DNA from: JBBDIM01 sp040880405
Lineage (GTDB): Bacteria; Planctomycetota; Planctomycetia; Pirellulales; Pirellulaceae
Assembly: GCA_040880405.1 (NCBI GenBank)
Contig: JBBDIM010000104.1
Span: 1-64,000, forward strand
Reading direction: 5' to 3'
DNA: 64,000 nucleotides
A model generated the notes under the pieces. It saw only the letters and a program-made list of their open reading frames with translations. It ran no database searches and was not told where the DNA came from. A program made the translations under genes and the position numbers. Positions 25,855 to 35,238 of this stretch are shown piece after piece; positions within the stretch are counted from its first letter, which is position 1, and each line of letters begins with the position of its first letter.

Positions 25855-28656
25855 CTAAAACTGCTGGCCCGATTCCGTCTGCGGGGGTGGAGAAGGCTCT
25901 GGTGGTGGCGAGGGCAACGGCTCTGGTTCTGGGATCGCTTCGGCTGGGACTTCTTCTTTATCCGAGTCCGCCGCGCCACCGAAACCCCCGAAAAGGTTGA
26001 AGCTGGGCAACCGGAGCCGCGGTTCTGGTTTGTCCCCTTGCATGTCGAGCTCGGCATGCAGGACCAGTCGAGATTCCTCGACATTGAGCCGCGCGTTGAG
26101 CCCCCGGAACCAGCCCATCAGCCGGGCCTGAAACTCGGTGTTCTCATTTCCCCAACCGGTCGAGACCCACCGCTCATATCCGCCGATATCCCGGACCACT
26201 TGGAACTCGCCATCCAAGGGGCAGATGAGCTCGGCATTGAGCAGGTTATCGCCAAACTCCTTCGCCTCGGCCATGGGCACACCCAACTGTTGGTTCAGCA
26301 TGTGGAAGAATCGCGCGTTGCCGTGTGAGCCACTCCGGGCCCAGGCCTGAGCCAGTTGATTGGCCAGCGGGGTAACTTGGGCGTTAGAGACATCGCCAAT
26401 GTGTAAGCGAACCTGGGCCGGGTGTTCGTCCTCAACCAGATGGAGTTGCTCAGAGACTTCGCGCAAGATGTCGAAGTGGAATGACATGGTCGAAAAATCG
26501 TTCCACTCACGTCGCCATAAACCGAACGGCAATTGGGAATAGCCGAACGGATCAGGAGCGGCGGCCGCGCCGATCAGCGGAATCCGGTCGATAATGCCTG
26601 GCTTGGGCCAAGCGGTCAGGTAGCCGGGAGTGGCCTGAATCATTCGCAGGGTATTGAGCAGCCCACCTTGCGAAAAGTCCTGGATCGGAAAGGCCAGATC
26701 CTGCACGCCGACGGCATAATGATGCACCGCGCCCGGGGCATCGCCTCGCAGGACCGCTTGGAAGGTTGCCATGTCGCGGCTGGGCGGGGCGATATGGTTA
26801 TGTAGGGGCGGACCGAGCCGCGAGATGAACTGCTGGTAATTATCGCGCTGGAAGGGTGACATGCGGGCATCAATCGCCAGACGCTCAAGCCCCTCGTCAT
26901 TCAGCTTAAAGCGATGGATGCCGACCATGATCGGGTCCATCTGTCGCCACTGTTCCAGATGGAAACGACGGAGGCCTTCAAAGCTGCGGGCCTCCAGCGG
27001 CGAGATCGTTTCGATCGGCACGTCGGCGATCGGCAAAAAATTACCGCGGCCTCCGCGGAGCGAATCGTGCATCTTGCCATCGCGCTCGAAGATCTCGCTC
27101 CCATCGGCGCGATCGCCGAACTGCATGGGGAGAAAGCCAGCCTGCTGAAGTGATTCGACCGAGAGGTCCTCCAGGTACTCGTTGGCGGCGGCCGCTCTCG
27201 CGATTTGCAGTAGCTCCATCTCGACGACGCTTCGGAGCCTCCGCCGGAGTTCGACCTGGTATTGAGGGGCGTGCAGGGCCCGGAAAAACTCTGACGACAG
27301 GTAGGCAATCACGGTGTCGTCGCGGTCCAGCGGCATCAGGCCGCGGGCATAGCGGAACTCGCGGGTTTCGCCGAGGCTCCCTGCACCATCTTTAATGTTA
27401 AGGAACTTAGTCACGATGTCCCGCGAGGTGGTGACCAAATGAAAATCGCCTCGCTGGACGTGGAACGAGCGGAGGGTGTTGTCCGGCGTGGAAAGGAACT
27501 GCACCTCGTGCCCCGCGATCTCGACCGTTTCGAGCGTGGCTCCTTGCGCTTCGAACTGCCGCAGGGAGTTGCGATAGTTGGTGCGGATATCGTTGTTCAA
27601 GACGCCGCTATTCCGAGCCTGAAACAGCATCCCGATCGAGGCACCTTCCTTGGTGTAGGTGTCTCGGCCGATGATCGCCATGTCGGCGACGACCGCATCG
27701 CCAAACACATCGGCGAGGGCGGATTGCTTAAGCGCCAGTTGACGCTGCACGACCTCGTTGATGTGCATCGAAACACCCCGGTTGGACACCATCTTGCTGA
27801 GATCGCCGCCGTTGCGCTCCAGCAGCCGATTGAGCCACAAGTAATTCCCCAGCCCGCCAAACCGAACGTAAAAACACTCCTTCGGGGCTTGCATGGCCAA
27901 GGGTTCGATTGCGACATCGGTAACGGCATCTGGGATCGGTAATTCCTGCCAGCGGATCGGCTGCGGCAGAGCAACATGTGCCCCTTCATTGGATAGCTCG
28001 TTGAACATCAGCGATTTGAGCAGCGCGTCGTGAACTTTCTCTGCCCCCAGCATCAACATGAGCGATTGGTTCGGTTCCAGGGCGGAGCGATCTGCCATAT
28101 CCTCCCGGCTGCGAAGCGGAAGCTCCATGCCCATCCGCTGAGAAAGCATGGCCGAAAGATAGGTCTCAACGACCGGGGAGTAATCTCCCTGCTCGCGCTG
28201 CTGGCGGGCGTTTTCATGAAGTTGTCGCCACCACTGATTCAGGTTGCTTTGGTATCTGGCGGGTCGGCGGGGGATTTCCGGGACCACGCGGATGGTCTGG
28301 GGGGTTGGCGTGCGGACCACCACGTCCATCGGTTGATCGCCGACGAACAGAAAATAGGTGGTGAGCTCTTGGGGGGGCGTCACTCTGTCCGCGCCCATTA
28401 AGGATTGAAGCAGCGGCAGGATCCGTTTTTTCTCAAACGCGGGATAGAAGATTCGACCGTCGGTGTCTTCCACGCCAAAGGCGTGGCTGTCCAAGGGATC
28501 ACCGAAGTCGGCTCGTTGGAACGAGACGGTGATTTTGCCCACACCCCATGGCTGGCCAGCGTAGGCTTCGACATTGGCCCCCTTCGCCGTGGTCGCGATC
28601 GCCAATAAGCATCCTACGGTCGCCAACTGGGCAATCGCCATGAGTCCGTGTCGCAT
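25855..28656 (-). CDS. Large secreted protein of unknown function
   Basis: A 933-residue product beginning MRHGLMAIAQLATVGCLLAIATTAKGA, a signal peptide directly after an excellent ribosome-binding site (AGGAGCGACCAGG before the ATG). The mature part has no motif that I recognise; it contains long mixed alpha/beta stretches, repeated references to 'F-Y-V-R-F-G' and 'HYAVGVQDLAFPIQDFSQGG', and ends in a Pro/Glu-rich tail (PEPLPSPPPEPSPPPQ) typical of a flexible C-terminus. There is no transmembrane helix, lipobox or sorting motif. Giant unannotated secreted proteins like this are frequent in planctomycetes. It is transcribed on its own towards the hairpin array. Confidence 0.75.
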   Translation of the reverse strand: MRHGLMAIAQLATVGCLLAIATTAKGANVEAYAGQPWGVGKITVSFQRADFGDPLDSHAFGVEDTDGRIFYPAFEKKRILPLLQSLMGADRVTPPQELTTYFLFVGDQPMDVVVRTPTPQTIRVVPEIPRRPARYQSNLNQWWRQLHENARQQREQGDYSPVVETYLSAMLSQRMGMELPLRSREDMADRSALEPNQSLMLMLGAEKVHDALLKSLMFNELSNEGAHVALPQPIRWQELPIPDAVTDVAIEPLAMQAPKECFYVRFGGLGNYLWLNRLLERNGGDLSKMVSNRGVSMHINEVVQRQLALKQSALADVFGDAVVADMAIIGRDTYTKEGASIGMLFQARNSGVLNNDIRTNYRNSLRQFEAQGATLETVEIAGHEVQFLSTPDNTLRSFHVQRGDFHLVTTSRDIVTKFLNIKDGAGSLGETREFRYARGLMPLDRDDTVIAYLSSEFFRALHAPQYQVELRRRLRSVVEMELLQIARAAAANEYLEDLSVESLQQAGFLPMQFGDRADGSEIFERDGKMHDSLRGGRGNFLPIADVPIETISPLEARSFEGLRRFHLEQWRQMDPIMVGIHRFKLNDEGLERLAIDARMSPFQRDNYQQFISRLGPPLHNHIAPPSRDMATFQAVLRGDAPGAVHHYAVGVQDLAFPIQDFSQGGLLNTLRMIQATPGYLTAWPKPGIIDRIPLIGAAAAPDPFGYSQLPFGLWRREWNDFSTMSFHFDILREVSEQLHLVEDEHPAQVRLHIGDVSNAQVTPLANQLAQAWARSGSHGNARFFHMLNQQLGVPMAEAKEFGDNLLNAELICPLDGEFQVVRDIGGYERWVSTGWGNENTEFQARLMGWFRGLNARLNVEESRLVLHAELDMQGDKPEPRLRLPSFNLFGGFGGAADSDKEEVPAEAIPEPEPLPSPPPEPSPPPQTESGQQF

Positions 28657-28765
28657 CCTGGTCGCTCCTATGTCGAATCGGGCTAAACCGGCCCGCGATC
28701 GATACACTACTTCGAAGTGTATCGTTGACCTAGAGGTCCGGGGTGTCAATACGAGCGGCGGCGGT

Positions 28766-29341
28766 TCACTTTAGGGGAGAGTGCCCCAGGGAGGCGCGTT
28801 CCACGTTAAGCCGAGCAAACGCCGGTGGATATTGTTTGAGGAACTTGACCAATTGGCTGGTCGAACAGCCAAGCTGTGGAGCGGTACCGGCGGCATCCCA
28901 GTCGGACTGGCGGAGCCAACAGAACGCCTCGGCCAGCAGGGCGGGGAAATCGGGGTGTTCGGAATTGACGGAGATTTTTCCGCCACGCGTCCGTGAGGTC
29001 CAGAGAGGGCTCGTCTGTTCAAGAGGGCCCGTGGTCTCTTCGAGCGGCCAATCGACTGCCAGTTTCAAGCGAAGCCGAAAGAGGGCGACCTTGCGGTTCT
29101 CCTCCTGAGAGCGACGTTCTGAGGCTTCGCCCCGGATGCCGCTTGGGGTGTGCTCTACCACCACCGCTGTCTCCACCTTGTTGCGGTGCTGACCTCCGGG
29201 GCCGCTACCCCGTTTCCGAGTGACCTCGCACTGGGCCAGCAGTCGCTCGACCGGCCAAGCGGCGGGGTGATCAAATGTGGTGGAGGGTTCCAAAGGACAA
29301 AACGACCCCGCCAGCGGCTCCCTGAGGAAAACCGCCAGCAT
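28766..29341 (-). CDS. RF-1-like GGQ domain protein (ribosome rescue/release factor-like)
   Basis: This 191-residue protein holds the catalytic domain of class I release factors: 'QCEVTRKRGSGPGGQHRNKVETAVVVEHTPSGIRGEASERRSQEENRKVALFRLR'. The GGQ tripeptide hydrolyses peptidyl-tRNA. The codon-recognition domains of RF1/RF2 are missing, and the tail is not the basic ArfB/ICT1 tail; instead ~90 residues rich in W and A follow. Planctomycetes commonly carry this 'peptide chain release factor-like' protein. A role in rescuing stalled ribosomes is an inference from the family. The start is uncertain: this ATG lacks a ribosome-binding site, and TTG codons at 29389 and 29293 are alternatives. Confidence 0.85.
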   Translation of the reverse strand: MLAVFLREPLAGSFCPLEPSTTFDHPAAWPVERLLAQCEVTRKRGSGPGGQHRNKVETAVVVEHTPSGIRGEASERRSQEENRKVALFRLRLKLAVDWPLEETTGPLEQTSPLWTSRTRGGKISVNSEHPDFPALLAEAFCWLRQSDWDAAGTAPQLGCSTSQLVKFLKQYPPAFARLNVERASLGHSPLK

Positions 29342-29401
29342 GCGGACACTTGGCTGAGAATGGGCGTAACGGCTCGTGTATCGTACCAAGGTATATCAAC
29401 T

Positions 29402-29676
29402 GGGTGCCATGCCCACGCCCTCCAACGTGGGCATGAGACGTGCGAGATGGTCCTGTCTTTTCTGGGAATCAAGGACGCCCTCTCCGGTTCCGTCAGACAA
29501 TACTGCCAGAGCGACAGGGTTCTACTAGCGGCTTGACTGGTAAGTGAGAATTACCAAGAGGTCCAAGTCATCGTGGGTTCTCGGTCGGCCGTTTTGGTTG
29601 TTGTTGATCGAGAGTTGCCGGTGGAAAACGGGCCCGCGAAAACATGCCCACGTTGGAGGGCGTGGGCATGGCACCC
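29402..29676. repeat. GGGTGCCATGCCCACG element A (REPIN/MITE-like, 275 bp)
   Basis: The 34-bp ends are exact inverted copies, GGGTGCCATGCCCACG...; within each end CATGCCCACG-8 nt-CGTGGGCATG forms its own hairpin. The interior matches the element at 55279-55544 in several blocks (GAGTTGCCGGTGGAAAACGG, GTGGGTTC, AAGTTACCA-like). It lies between two leftward genes and has no coding capacity. Confidence 0.88.
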
Positions 29677-29738
29677 GGTGACCTGTCCGGGGGGTGTTAA
29701 TGGTAAACTCTCGCCGGGCAGACCACTACGTCTTCACT

Positions 29739-32108
29739 TTACGGCCGCAGGAGAAGGATTCCGCCGGTCCAGGTGGACTGGGGCGTTTGCACCCATTGGC
29801 CCGCTACGAGCGTTCGCTCGTAAACCTTCAAGCGAGATGCTCCGCTATCGCTGTAGCCGAAGCTGAGCTCCGGACGGGGTTTCCAGTGCTCTTGCTGCGC
29901 TTTGGTGAGGTTGGCGGCGGTGGCTAGGAAAATGGTGGTTTCCTGTTCGGCAGCTACGGCGATCGCCGCGAGCTCTCCGCCCCCGATTTGCGTGAACTGA
30001 GAGCCGGAGAGTTCCTGCGGGACATTGATCCAGTGATAGTCCCGATTGGAAAACGCAGTTTCGCCATTGGCCAGTTTTGCCAAGCGGAAGCCTTGCCCTA
30101 CCAACTGAATCCCACCATCAACCGTCTGCTTTTGCAGGCGTTCTTGGAAAAATTCGCGTGTATTGGGCAGGTGGTAGAGGTAACCATCCTCGCCACCGAG
30201 CAAGATATCGCGCTGGCCTTCGCCGAGCCAGTCGACGGTGGTTGGATCGGTGGTGTGACCGGCCAGGCGGCGCGAGGCGATTGGGCCGATGTCGACCAGT
30301 TGGGTTTTGCCTTCCACCTCGCCCACGTTGAGCATCACGTTGCCATTGACCGAGTTCACTACCAGGTCTCGCAGACCATCGCCATCGACATCGAAAAAGG
30401 TGAGCTTCCGCCGGCCGCTTTGGCCCGCTCGGTTTCGATTGAGCCGCAACAGGTCACTGGCCTCGCCCAACGCGGTTTGGCGGGAGTCGAACTCCCCGCC
30501 CCGGAAGATTCGCTGAGGTGGCAGCAGCGTCAATTGGTCTCCCACCTTCTTCCGCTGATACCATCCCAGATAGCCTTCGTGGTCGAGCATAATCAGGTCG
30601 TGCAGGCCGTCTCCGTCCCAATCAAGGACGCAGGGCGAAGTCCGCCACTGGGTCGCGAGCGTGCCAGGCTTCGGAGCCCACCAGTTCCACTCCGGTTTGG
30701 TAGGTGTCCCTTCCCAGGCGACCTCGATCGGCTGGGCCGCCGCTAGTTTTGGCTGTTCTCGCGTGCCGATGTTTTCATACCACACGACTTGGCCCCAAAT
30801 GGAATTGACAATCAAATCGGGCAGCCCGTTATGGTTCCAGTCGGCCACATCCAGCACGGTGTAGCCCCATTTGTCCTCGGCCGGGCCTTGGATCGAGCCA
30901 TTGGGGCCCGCCATGATGCGAATCGTTTCGCCATCGGCGGTGAGCAATTTTGGCTCGGCCCATTTCGGTGGATAGCCACCTAGGTTTTTGATCAAGGCGA
31001 TCTCACCCGCCGTGTTGCCGCAGATCAGGTCTTCCTGGCCGTCGCCATCCCAGTCGACTCCGACCGGAGTGACCAACGCCCCGAACTTAACCTCATGGGC
31101 CTGCTGCCGGAAGAAACGAGGTTCGGCGAAGACCGGTATTCCGTCACGTATCTCGCCGGTATGCTCGACCCAGGCGACGCGGCCATCCTCCTGCCCGACA
31201 ATTAAATCGGTGTGGCCGTTATTGTTCCAGTCGAACGCGACCACGATTGTCATGCAAAGGTGCATTTTCAATAGGTCGCCATCCGACTTGCGCAGTTTTT
31301 TTCCGGCGGCGTACTTTGGCTTCTCTCGGGTGCCGCTGTTTTCGAAGTAGGTGAACGTATCGACAAAATCGCCGCACAGTAAATCGAGATCGCCGTCTCC
31401 ATCGAAGTCGGCGAAGTTGGGGCTGGGCATGCCGTACACATCGACCGGCTGGTCGTCCGCTATGATCCGTTCCGGCTCGGCGTACTGGGGCGCGTCGTTG
31501 GTGCCGGTGTTGCGGACCAGGTAGACATAGCCGCGGAGGGGACCGTTGGTCCACTCTCCCTTTTCATTGAAGGCGTCGTCCCAGCCGTAGTCGCTCCAGT
31601 CTCCTTGGCCGACGACCAAGTCGAGGGTGCCGTTGCCTTCGTAGTCGACGTACTTCCACTGGTTGGCTCGGACTTTGGTGGGATGGATGGTGGTTTGGGG
31701 ATGAATTTTTTTGCGAGTGCCCCAGTCTCCTTCGGCAAAGTTGGGCAGTTCATGTCCAGGGAGCAGGATACGCGGCTCTCCTGCGGGATACGAAATGGAA
31801 ATATTACCGGTCCCGTCGCCGACGCGGACGCCCGGTTCGAAGGTCGGCATGGCGCCCCCTTCGCCGCTGTTTTTGAAGAAGTAGATGCCGCGGTAAGGCG
31901 TGTCCGAACAGGCGACCAACAGATCGACATGGCCGTCGTCGTCATAATCGATCGGCATCGGCCAAGCCCAAAGGCCAACGCCAAGATCAACCTCCAGGCC
32001 GGGGTGGTTGTATTTGACCCGCGTCAGCCCCTGAGCTTGAAGGCTACTTGTGGCGAATAGCAACAGCAGAGAAACGGAGATCCACGAAGTCAATGTTGGT
32101 CGGGGCAT
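29739..32108 (-). CDS. Secreted FG-GAP/VCBS repeat (beta-propeller) protein
   Basis: The 789-residue product has a signal peptide (TLTSWISVSLLLLFATSSLQAQG) and at least seven calcium-binding FG-GAP loops of the pattern D-x-(D/N)-x-(D/N)-G-x-x-D-L: YDDDGHVDLLV, FDGDGDLDLLC, DWNNNGHTDLIV, DWDGDGQEDLIC, DWNHNGLPDLIV, DWDGDGLHDLIM and DVDGDGLRDLVV. These are the blades of an integrin-like beta-propeller. No enzyme domain is visible. Such proteins are usually extracellular or surface-bound and bind ligands or polysaccharides. The ATG at 32108 was preferred over the ATG at 32138 because it starts the signal peptide. Its upstream gap of about 1 kb contains only repeats. Confidence 0.9.
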   Translation of the reverse strand: MPRPTLTSWISVSLLLLFATSSLQAQGLTRVKYNHPGLEVDLGVGLWAWPMPIDYDDDGHVDLLVACSDTPYRGIYFFKNSGEGGAMPTFEPGVRVGDGTGNISISYPAGEPRILLPGHELPNFAEGDWGTRKKIHPQTTIHPTKVRANQWKYVDYEGNGTLDLVVGQGDWSDYGWDDAFNEKGEWTNGPLRGYVYLVRNTGTNDAPQYAEPERIIADDQPVDVYGMPSPNFADFDGDGDLDLLCGDFVDTFTYFENSGTREKPKYAAGKKLRKSDGDLLKMHLCMTIVVAFDWNNNGHTDLIVGQEDGRVAWVEHTGEIRDGIPVFAEPRFFRQQAHEVKFGALVTPVGVDWDGDGQEDLICGNTAGEIALIKNLGGYPPKWAEPKLLTADGETIRIMAGPNGSIQGPAEDKWGYTVLDVADWNHNGLPDLIVNSIWGQVVWYENIGTREQPKLAAAQPIEVAWEGTPTKPEWNWWAPKPGTLATQWRTSPCVLDWDGDGLHDLIMLDHEGYLGWYQRKKVGDQLTLLPPQRIFRGGEFDSRQTALGEASDLLRLNRNRAGQSGRRKLTFFDVDGDGLRDLVVNSVNGNVMLNVGEVEGKTQLVDIGPIASRRLAGHTTDPTTVDWLGEGQRDILLGGEDGYLYHLPNTREFFQERLQKQTVDGGIQLVGQGFRLAKLANGETAFSNRDYHWINVPQELSGSQFTQIGGGELAAIAVAAEQETTIFLATAANLTKAQQEHWKPRPELSFGYSDSGASRLKVYERTLVAGQWVQTPQSTWTGGILLLRP

Positions 32109-32251
32109 GGCGAATTGGTTGATGAAAGGAAGGATCATGGGGGATGAGTTAGACAGGGGGATTTACCACGAAACACACGAATTACACGAAAGTAGAAGAG
32201 GGGGAGGGAAGGGGGCGAGTCGCTACTTGCGGCCACGGGCGTTACCACGGA

Positions 32252-32519
32252 ATTAAGGAGCAACGAAAAAGCAACTTTTTGATTTCACCGCTACATCGCG
32301 AACTCCTCTCCTTAATCACTGGTCAATGCGACAGGTATCGGCCGCCTCATTTTCTCTCCCGTTCAATTCCCCTCTTTGCGCCTTAGCGCTTTTGCGAGAG
32401 CTTTTCTTTAAGATCTCTCGCAAAGGCACAAAGCCGCCAAGGAAGTAGGACATCCCGGTTTCACCGCGTTCCCACCCCATCCTCCTGAGTCGGGAAGTTA
32501 TATTTTGTTCGTCACTAAA
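32252..32519. repeat. ~268-bp element with weak terminal inverted repeats, copy 1
   Basis: The left end (ATTAAGGAGCAACGAAAAAG...) and right end (to ...TTCGTCACTAAAG) are imperfect inverted repeats of about 25 bp. Inside are a TTTCACCGC box on both sides, a TTTGCGAGAG/CTCTCGCAAA hairpin (32393-32429) and GAGTCGGGAAGTT near the right end. The same order of blocks recurs at 63604-63899; a 40-bp piece also appears at 62-102. No open frame. Confidence 0.65.
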
Positions 32520-32689
32520 GGAGGAGCGTTCATTTTCTCCTCCTCTTTCGTGTTACTAACGATCGTTTTCTTCTTCGGCCGCGAAGATTTTTCGCGGCGA
32601 GTTGCGTAAGGTCTTTGGTGCTCGCTCTTTGCGCGGCGAGGATCGCGCGGGTGAACCGAGGAAGTTGGTTGTCCGGCAATGCCCAACGG

Positions 32690-33006
32690 GATTTTAAAAC
32701 GCAGAGACGCTGAGAACGCAGAGGGAAGTCCTTCCACGCAGGTTTCGTCTCTGCGATCTCAGCGCCTCCGCGTTTCAAATTCTTTAAATCCAACCATCAT
32801 TCTCCAGACGCTGCTTCGTGTCTTCATGGGATTAAAAGCCGCTCTTTAAATCTCTCGCAAAGCCGCAAAGCCGCAAAGAGGAGAGTCGCTCGGGGGTGTC
32901 GGTTTTCTGATTAGATCATTGCCTAGAAGCGACGAAAAATATCAAAGACCTGGGCAAGTAAACCCCTTTGCGGCTTTGCGGCTTTGCGAGAGAAATTCCT
33001 TCTTAA
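32690..33006. repeat. CGCAGAGACG / CGCAAAGCCG low-complexity inverted repeats
   Basis: AAAACGCAGAGACGCTGAG (32696) is inverted at 32750-32781 (CTCTGCGATCTCAGCGCCTC...), and CTCTCGCAAAGCCGCAAAG (32852) is inverted at 32971-32992 (CTTTGCGGCTTTGCGAGAG). These pairs can form long hairpins. The rest of 32109-33136 contains no gene that I can support. Confidence 0.6.
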
Positions 33007-33136
33007 AACCGATGCAGAACCACCAAATGGCCGTGGTTCAACCCGCATCGGCTTGTTCAGGCGGATTGCCCTCGTCGCAAGCATCTAATTTTGATTGCGG
33101 CCAATGGCCGCGCTGGGTAATCCGTGGTCAAAAAAG

Positions 33137-34246
33137 TTACTCCACCGACAACTGTTCCGGTTCAAGCACCACATGCTTCACGGTGCGTCGCTGATGGGTG
33201 TAGGTGAGGTGGACCTTGCCGTCCGCGGTTTGAATCACGGCGGGGTACGAGAATTCACCCTTCTCGCGTTCCAGGGTTAAAACCGGTTTCCAGTCGGTTC
33301 CATCCTTTGAAATCGCGACGTTCAACAAACCGCGACCGTTGGGGAAAGGACCGTTGCGGACCGTGTGATTGTAGACCAGTAGTTGCCGGCCATCGGCCAG
33401 GGTGACCGCATCGGTGCCGGAGTTGGGGTTGGGGAGCGAGGTTGCTTCCATCTTGCTCCAGGTTTCGCCCCCATCCTTCGACCAGCTTTGGGTCAACACT
33501 TTTTGCTGGCTGCGGCAGATGATTTGCTTCCGGCCATCGGCGTAGGTGAGGATACTGGGCTGGATCGCGCCAAATTCTTTGCCATCGTTGATCGGGCCGA
33601 GTACTTCCCACGTCTTGCCAAGGTCCCTGGTCACTTCGAAGTGGACCCGCCAGCCTTCATGCTCGGTGCTTGAGGGACACAGAATCGTGCCATCCTCCAA
33701 TTGAATCGGCTTATTCTTCACCGGGCCGAGCAGGTGGCCCACAGCTGGATCGTCGCCCAATTTGGTGGGATCGCTCCAGGTCTTGCCGTGATCGTCGGAG
33801 GTCCTCAGCATGCCCCACCAGGTACTGGGAGAGGGGCCGACCTTGTAGAACAGCAGCAACGGGCCTTCCTTCGGCTGGAACAGCACCGGGTTCCAGCAGG
33901 GATGCCGGAGCTCTTCCGACTGCACCCCATTGGCGACCTCGACCGGCTCAGACCACTGGCCATTCTTTTGCCGCGAGACCCAGATGCCGACGTCCTTGTG
34001 TTTTTCATGCGTCCCGCCAAACCAGGCGGCGACCAGGGTGTCGCCGGTTTCGACAAGGGTCGAAGCGTGGCACTGCGGGGTGGGGCGACCTTCCAAGGGG
34101 TAGATCATCGAGCCGTGCAGATAGGCCCCTTCGCCTGGCTGGGCGACCGGTGGGATCTCAACCTGCTCGGCCGCCAACTGGCCGATCGGCAAGCAGGCAA
34201 TGAGCCCGAGGACGAGAAACCTAGATCTGAAACGGTGAATTGTCAT
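33137..34246 (-). CDS. Secreted BNR-repeat sialidase-like protein
   Basis: The 369-residue exported protein (signal peptide RFLVLGLIACLPIGQLAAEQ) has a sialidase-type six-bladed propeller: 'CHASTLVETGDTLVAAWFGGTHE', Asp-box-like phrases 'SDDHGKTWSDP', 'TRDLGKTWEVLG', 'SKDGGETWSKM' and 'SKDGTDWKPVLTLER', and a C-terminal 'GEFSYPAVIQTADGKVHLTYTHQRRTVKHVVL'. This group (planctomycete exo-alpha-sialidase-like, PF13088) is often annotated as sialidase but may cleave other sugars. GGAG precedes the ATG. It is divergent from a GntR/symporter/aldolase operon, which supports a role in releasing the sugar that the operon imports and splits. Confidence 0.9.
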   Translation of the reverse strand: MTIHRFRSRFLVLGLIACLPIGQLAAEQVEIPPVAQPGEGAYLHGSMIYPLEGRPTPQCHASTLVETGDTLVAAWFGGTHEKHKDVGIWVSRQKNGQWSEPVEVANGVQSEELRHPCWNPVLFQPKEGPLLLFYKVGPSPSTWWGMLRTSDDHGKTWSDPTKLGDDPAVGHLLGPVKNKPIQLEDGTILCPSSTEHEGWRVHFEVTRDLGKTWEVLGPINDGKEFGAIQPSILTYADGRKQIICRSQQKVLTQSWSKDGGETWSKMEATSLPNPNSGTDAVTLADGRQLLVYNHTVRNGPFPNGRGLLNVAISKDGTDWKPVLTLEREKGEFSYPAVIQTADGKVHLTYTHQRRTVKHVVLEPEQLSVE

Positions 34247-34356
34247 GGGGGAGTCTCCTGAAAAGGCCGGTTATCGCGGAGCCGACCGGTGGGATGTCTG
34301 CCGCGTGAGAAGATTTGACTAGACAACGCAAGCTGTGGTATGCATATTGGAACGCA

Positions 34357-34370
34357 ACTGGAATTCCAGT
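34357..34370. promoter_or_regulatory. Candidate GntR operator palindrome
   Basis: ACTGGAATTCCAGT is a perfect 14-bp palindrome in the 227-bp divergent region, 104 bases before the GntR start and 111 bases before the sialidase-like start. Its position would allow control of both units; the assignment is an inference. Confidence 0.45.
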
Positions 34371-34473
34371 GCTGCCAGCATAGAATGCTAAGTCGATCGG
34401 GAGTCGCTGTCAAGCAAATTCAGGCAGCCGCTTTATTTCACCCATACGCACCGTTTCCCTGAGCCAGAACTAC

Positions 34474-35238
34474 GTGAGCAATCTCACCCGCCAAGCCTAC
34501 ACCCATTTGCAGCAAAAAATCCTCTCGGGCAATTTACGGCCTGGGAGCATGGTCTCGGAATCGGTGTTGGCCAAGGAACTGGGGATGAGCCGCACGCCGG
34601 TGGGTGAGGCGATTCGCCAATTGGCGACCGAGGGGCTGGTCGAACAAGTCCCCCGCTGCGGCACGATCGTGCGGGGAATCGACCGCCGCGATCTGGTCGA
34701 GCTTTACGAGGTTCGTGAGGCCTTGGAAAGTTTCGCCGCCGCGAAGTCGGCCGAGGTGATTTCCGCCACCCAGTTGGCCAAGCTGCGGGCCCTGTGTGAC
34801 GCCATGGGGCGGATCGCCGCGGCGGCCGACGTGGCGCAAGGGCGGGAACTCGATACCGCGGCCCTCCAGGAATTTCTGGCCGCCGACATGGCGTTTCACT
34901 TGTTGATCCTACAGGCCAGTGGCAACCGCCGGATTCAGCGGCTGGTGGGTGAAACCAGGGCCGTGTCGCGGATCTTTCGCCTGCGGCGACAGCGTCACGA
35001 CGCCGAGATCGCCCATCAGGCCCACGACCAGCATATGGCGATTTTGGAGGCCTTGGCCGCTGGAAACGCCCCGCTCGCGAGTTCCCTGATGGGGGCCCAT
35101 ATTGCTTCAAGCAAACAACAGGCGGTCGAGCACTTGGACCGAGACGAAGCGGCCTTGGTCGCCGATGACGAGTTGCCGATGGAGCTTTCACCGGAACTAC
35201 GGGCCACGCTCGACCAGATCGAACGAGGCGAGGCATGA
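34474..35238 (+). CDS. GntR-family (FadR/FCD subgroup) transcriptional regulator
   Basis: A 254-residue regulator. The N-terminal winged helix reads 'AYTHLQQKILSGNLRPGSMVSESVLAKELGMSRTPVGEAIRQLATEGLVEQVPRCGTIVRGI', and the all-helical FCD effector domain follows ('ELYEVREALESFAAAKSA', 'FHLLILQASGNRRIQRLV', 'HQAHDQHMAILEALAAGNA'). FCD proteins usually bind sugar acids or other carboxylates. The start is GTG. Its stop overlaps the symporter start by four bases (ATGA at 35235), so regulator, transporter and aldolase form one operon. Confidence 0.93.
   Translation: MSNLTRQAYTHLQQKILSGNLRPGSMVSESVLAKELGMSRTPVGEAIRQLATEGLVEQVPRCGTIVRGIDRRDLVELYEVREALESFAAAKSAEVISATQLAKLRALCDAMGRIAAAADVAQGRELDTAALQEFLAADMAFHLLILQASGNRRIQRLVGETRAVSRIFRLRRQRHDAEIAHQAHDQHMAILEALAAGNAPLASSLMGAHIASSKQQAVEHLDRDEAALVADDELPMELSPELRATLDQIERGEA

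Noticed and set aside
34484..35236. A 250-codon minus-strand frame opposite the GntR regulator
   Set aside because: Arg/Pro-rich antisense product; the GntR gene has clear domains and operon overlap.
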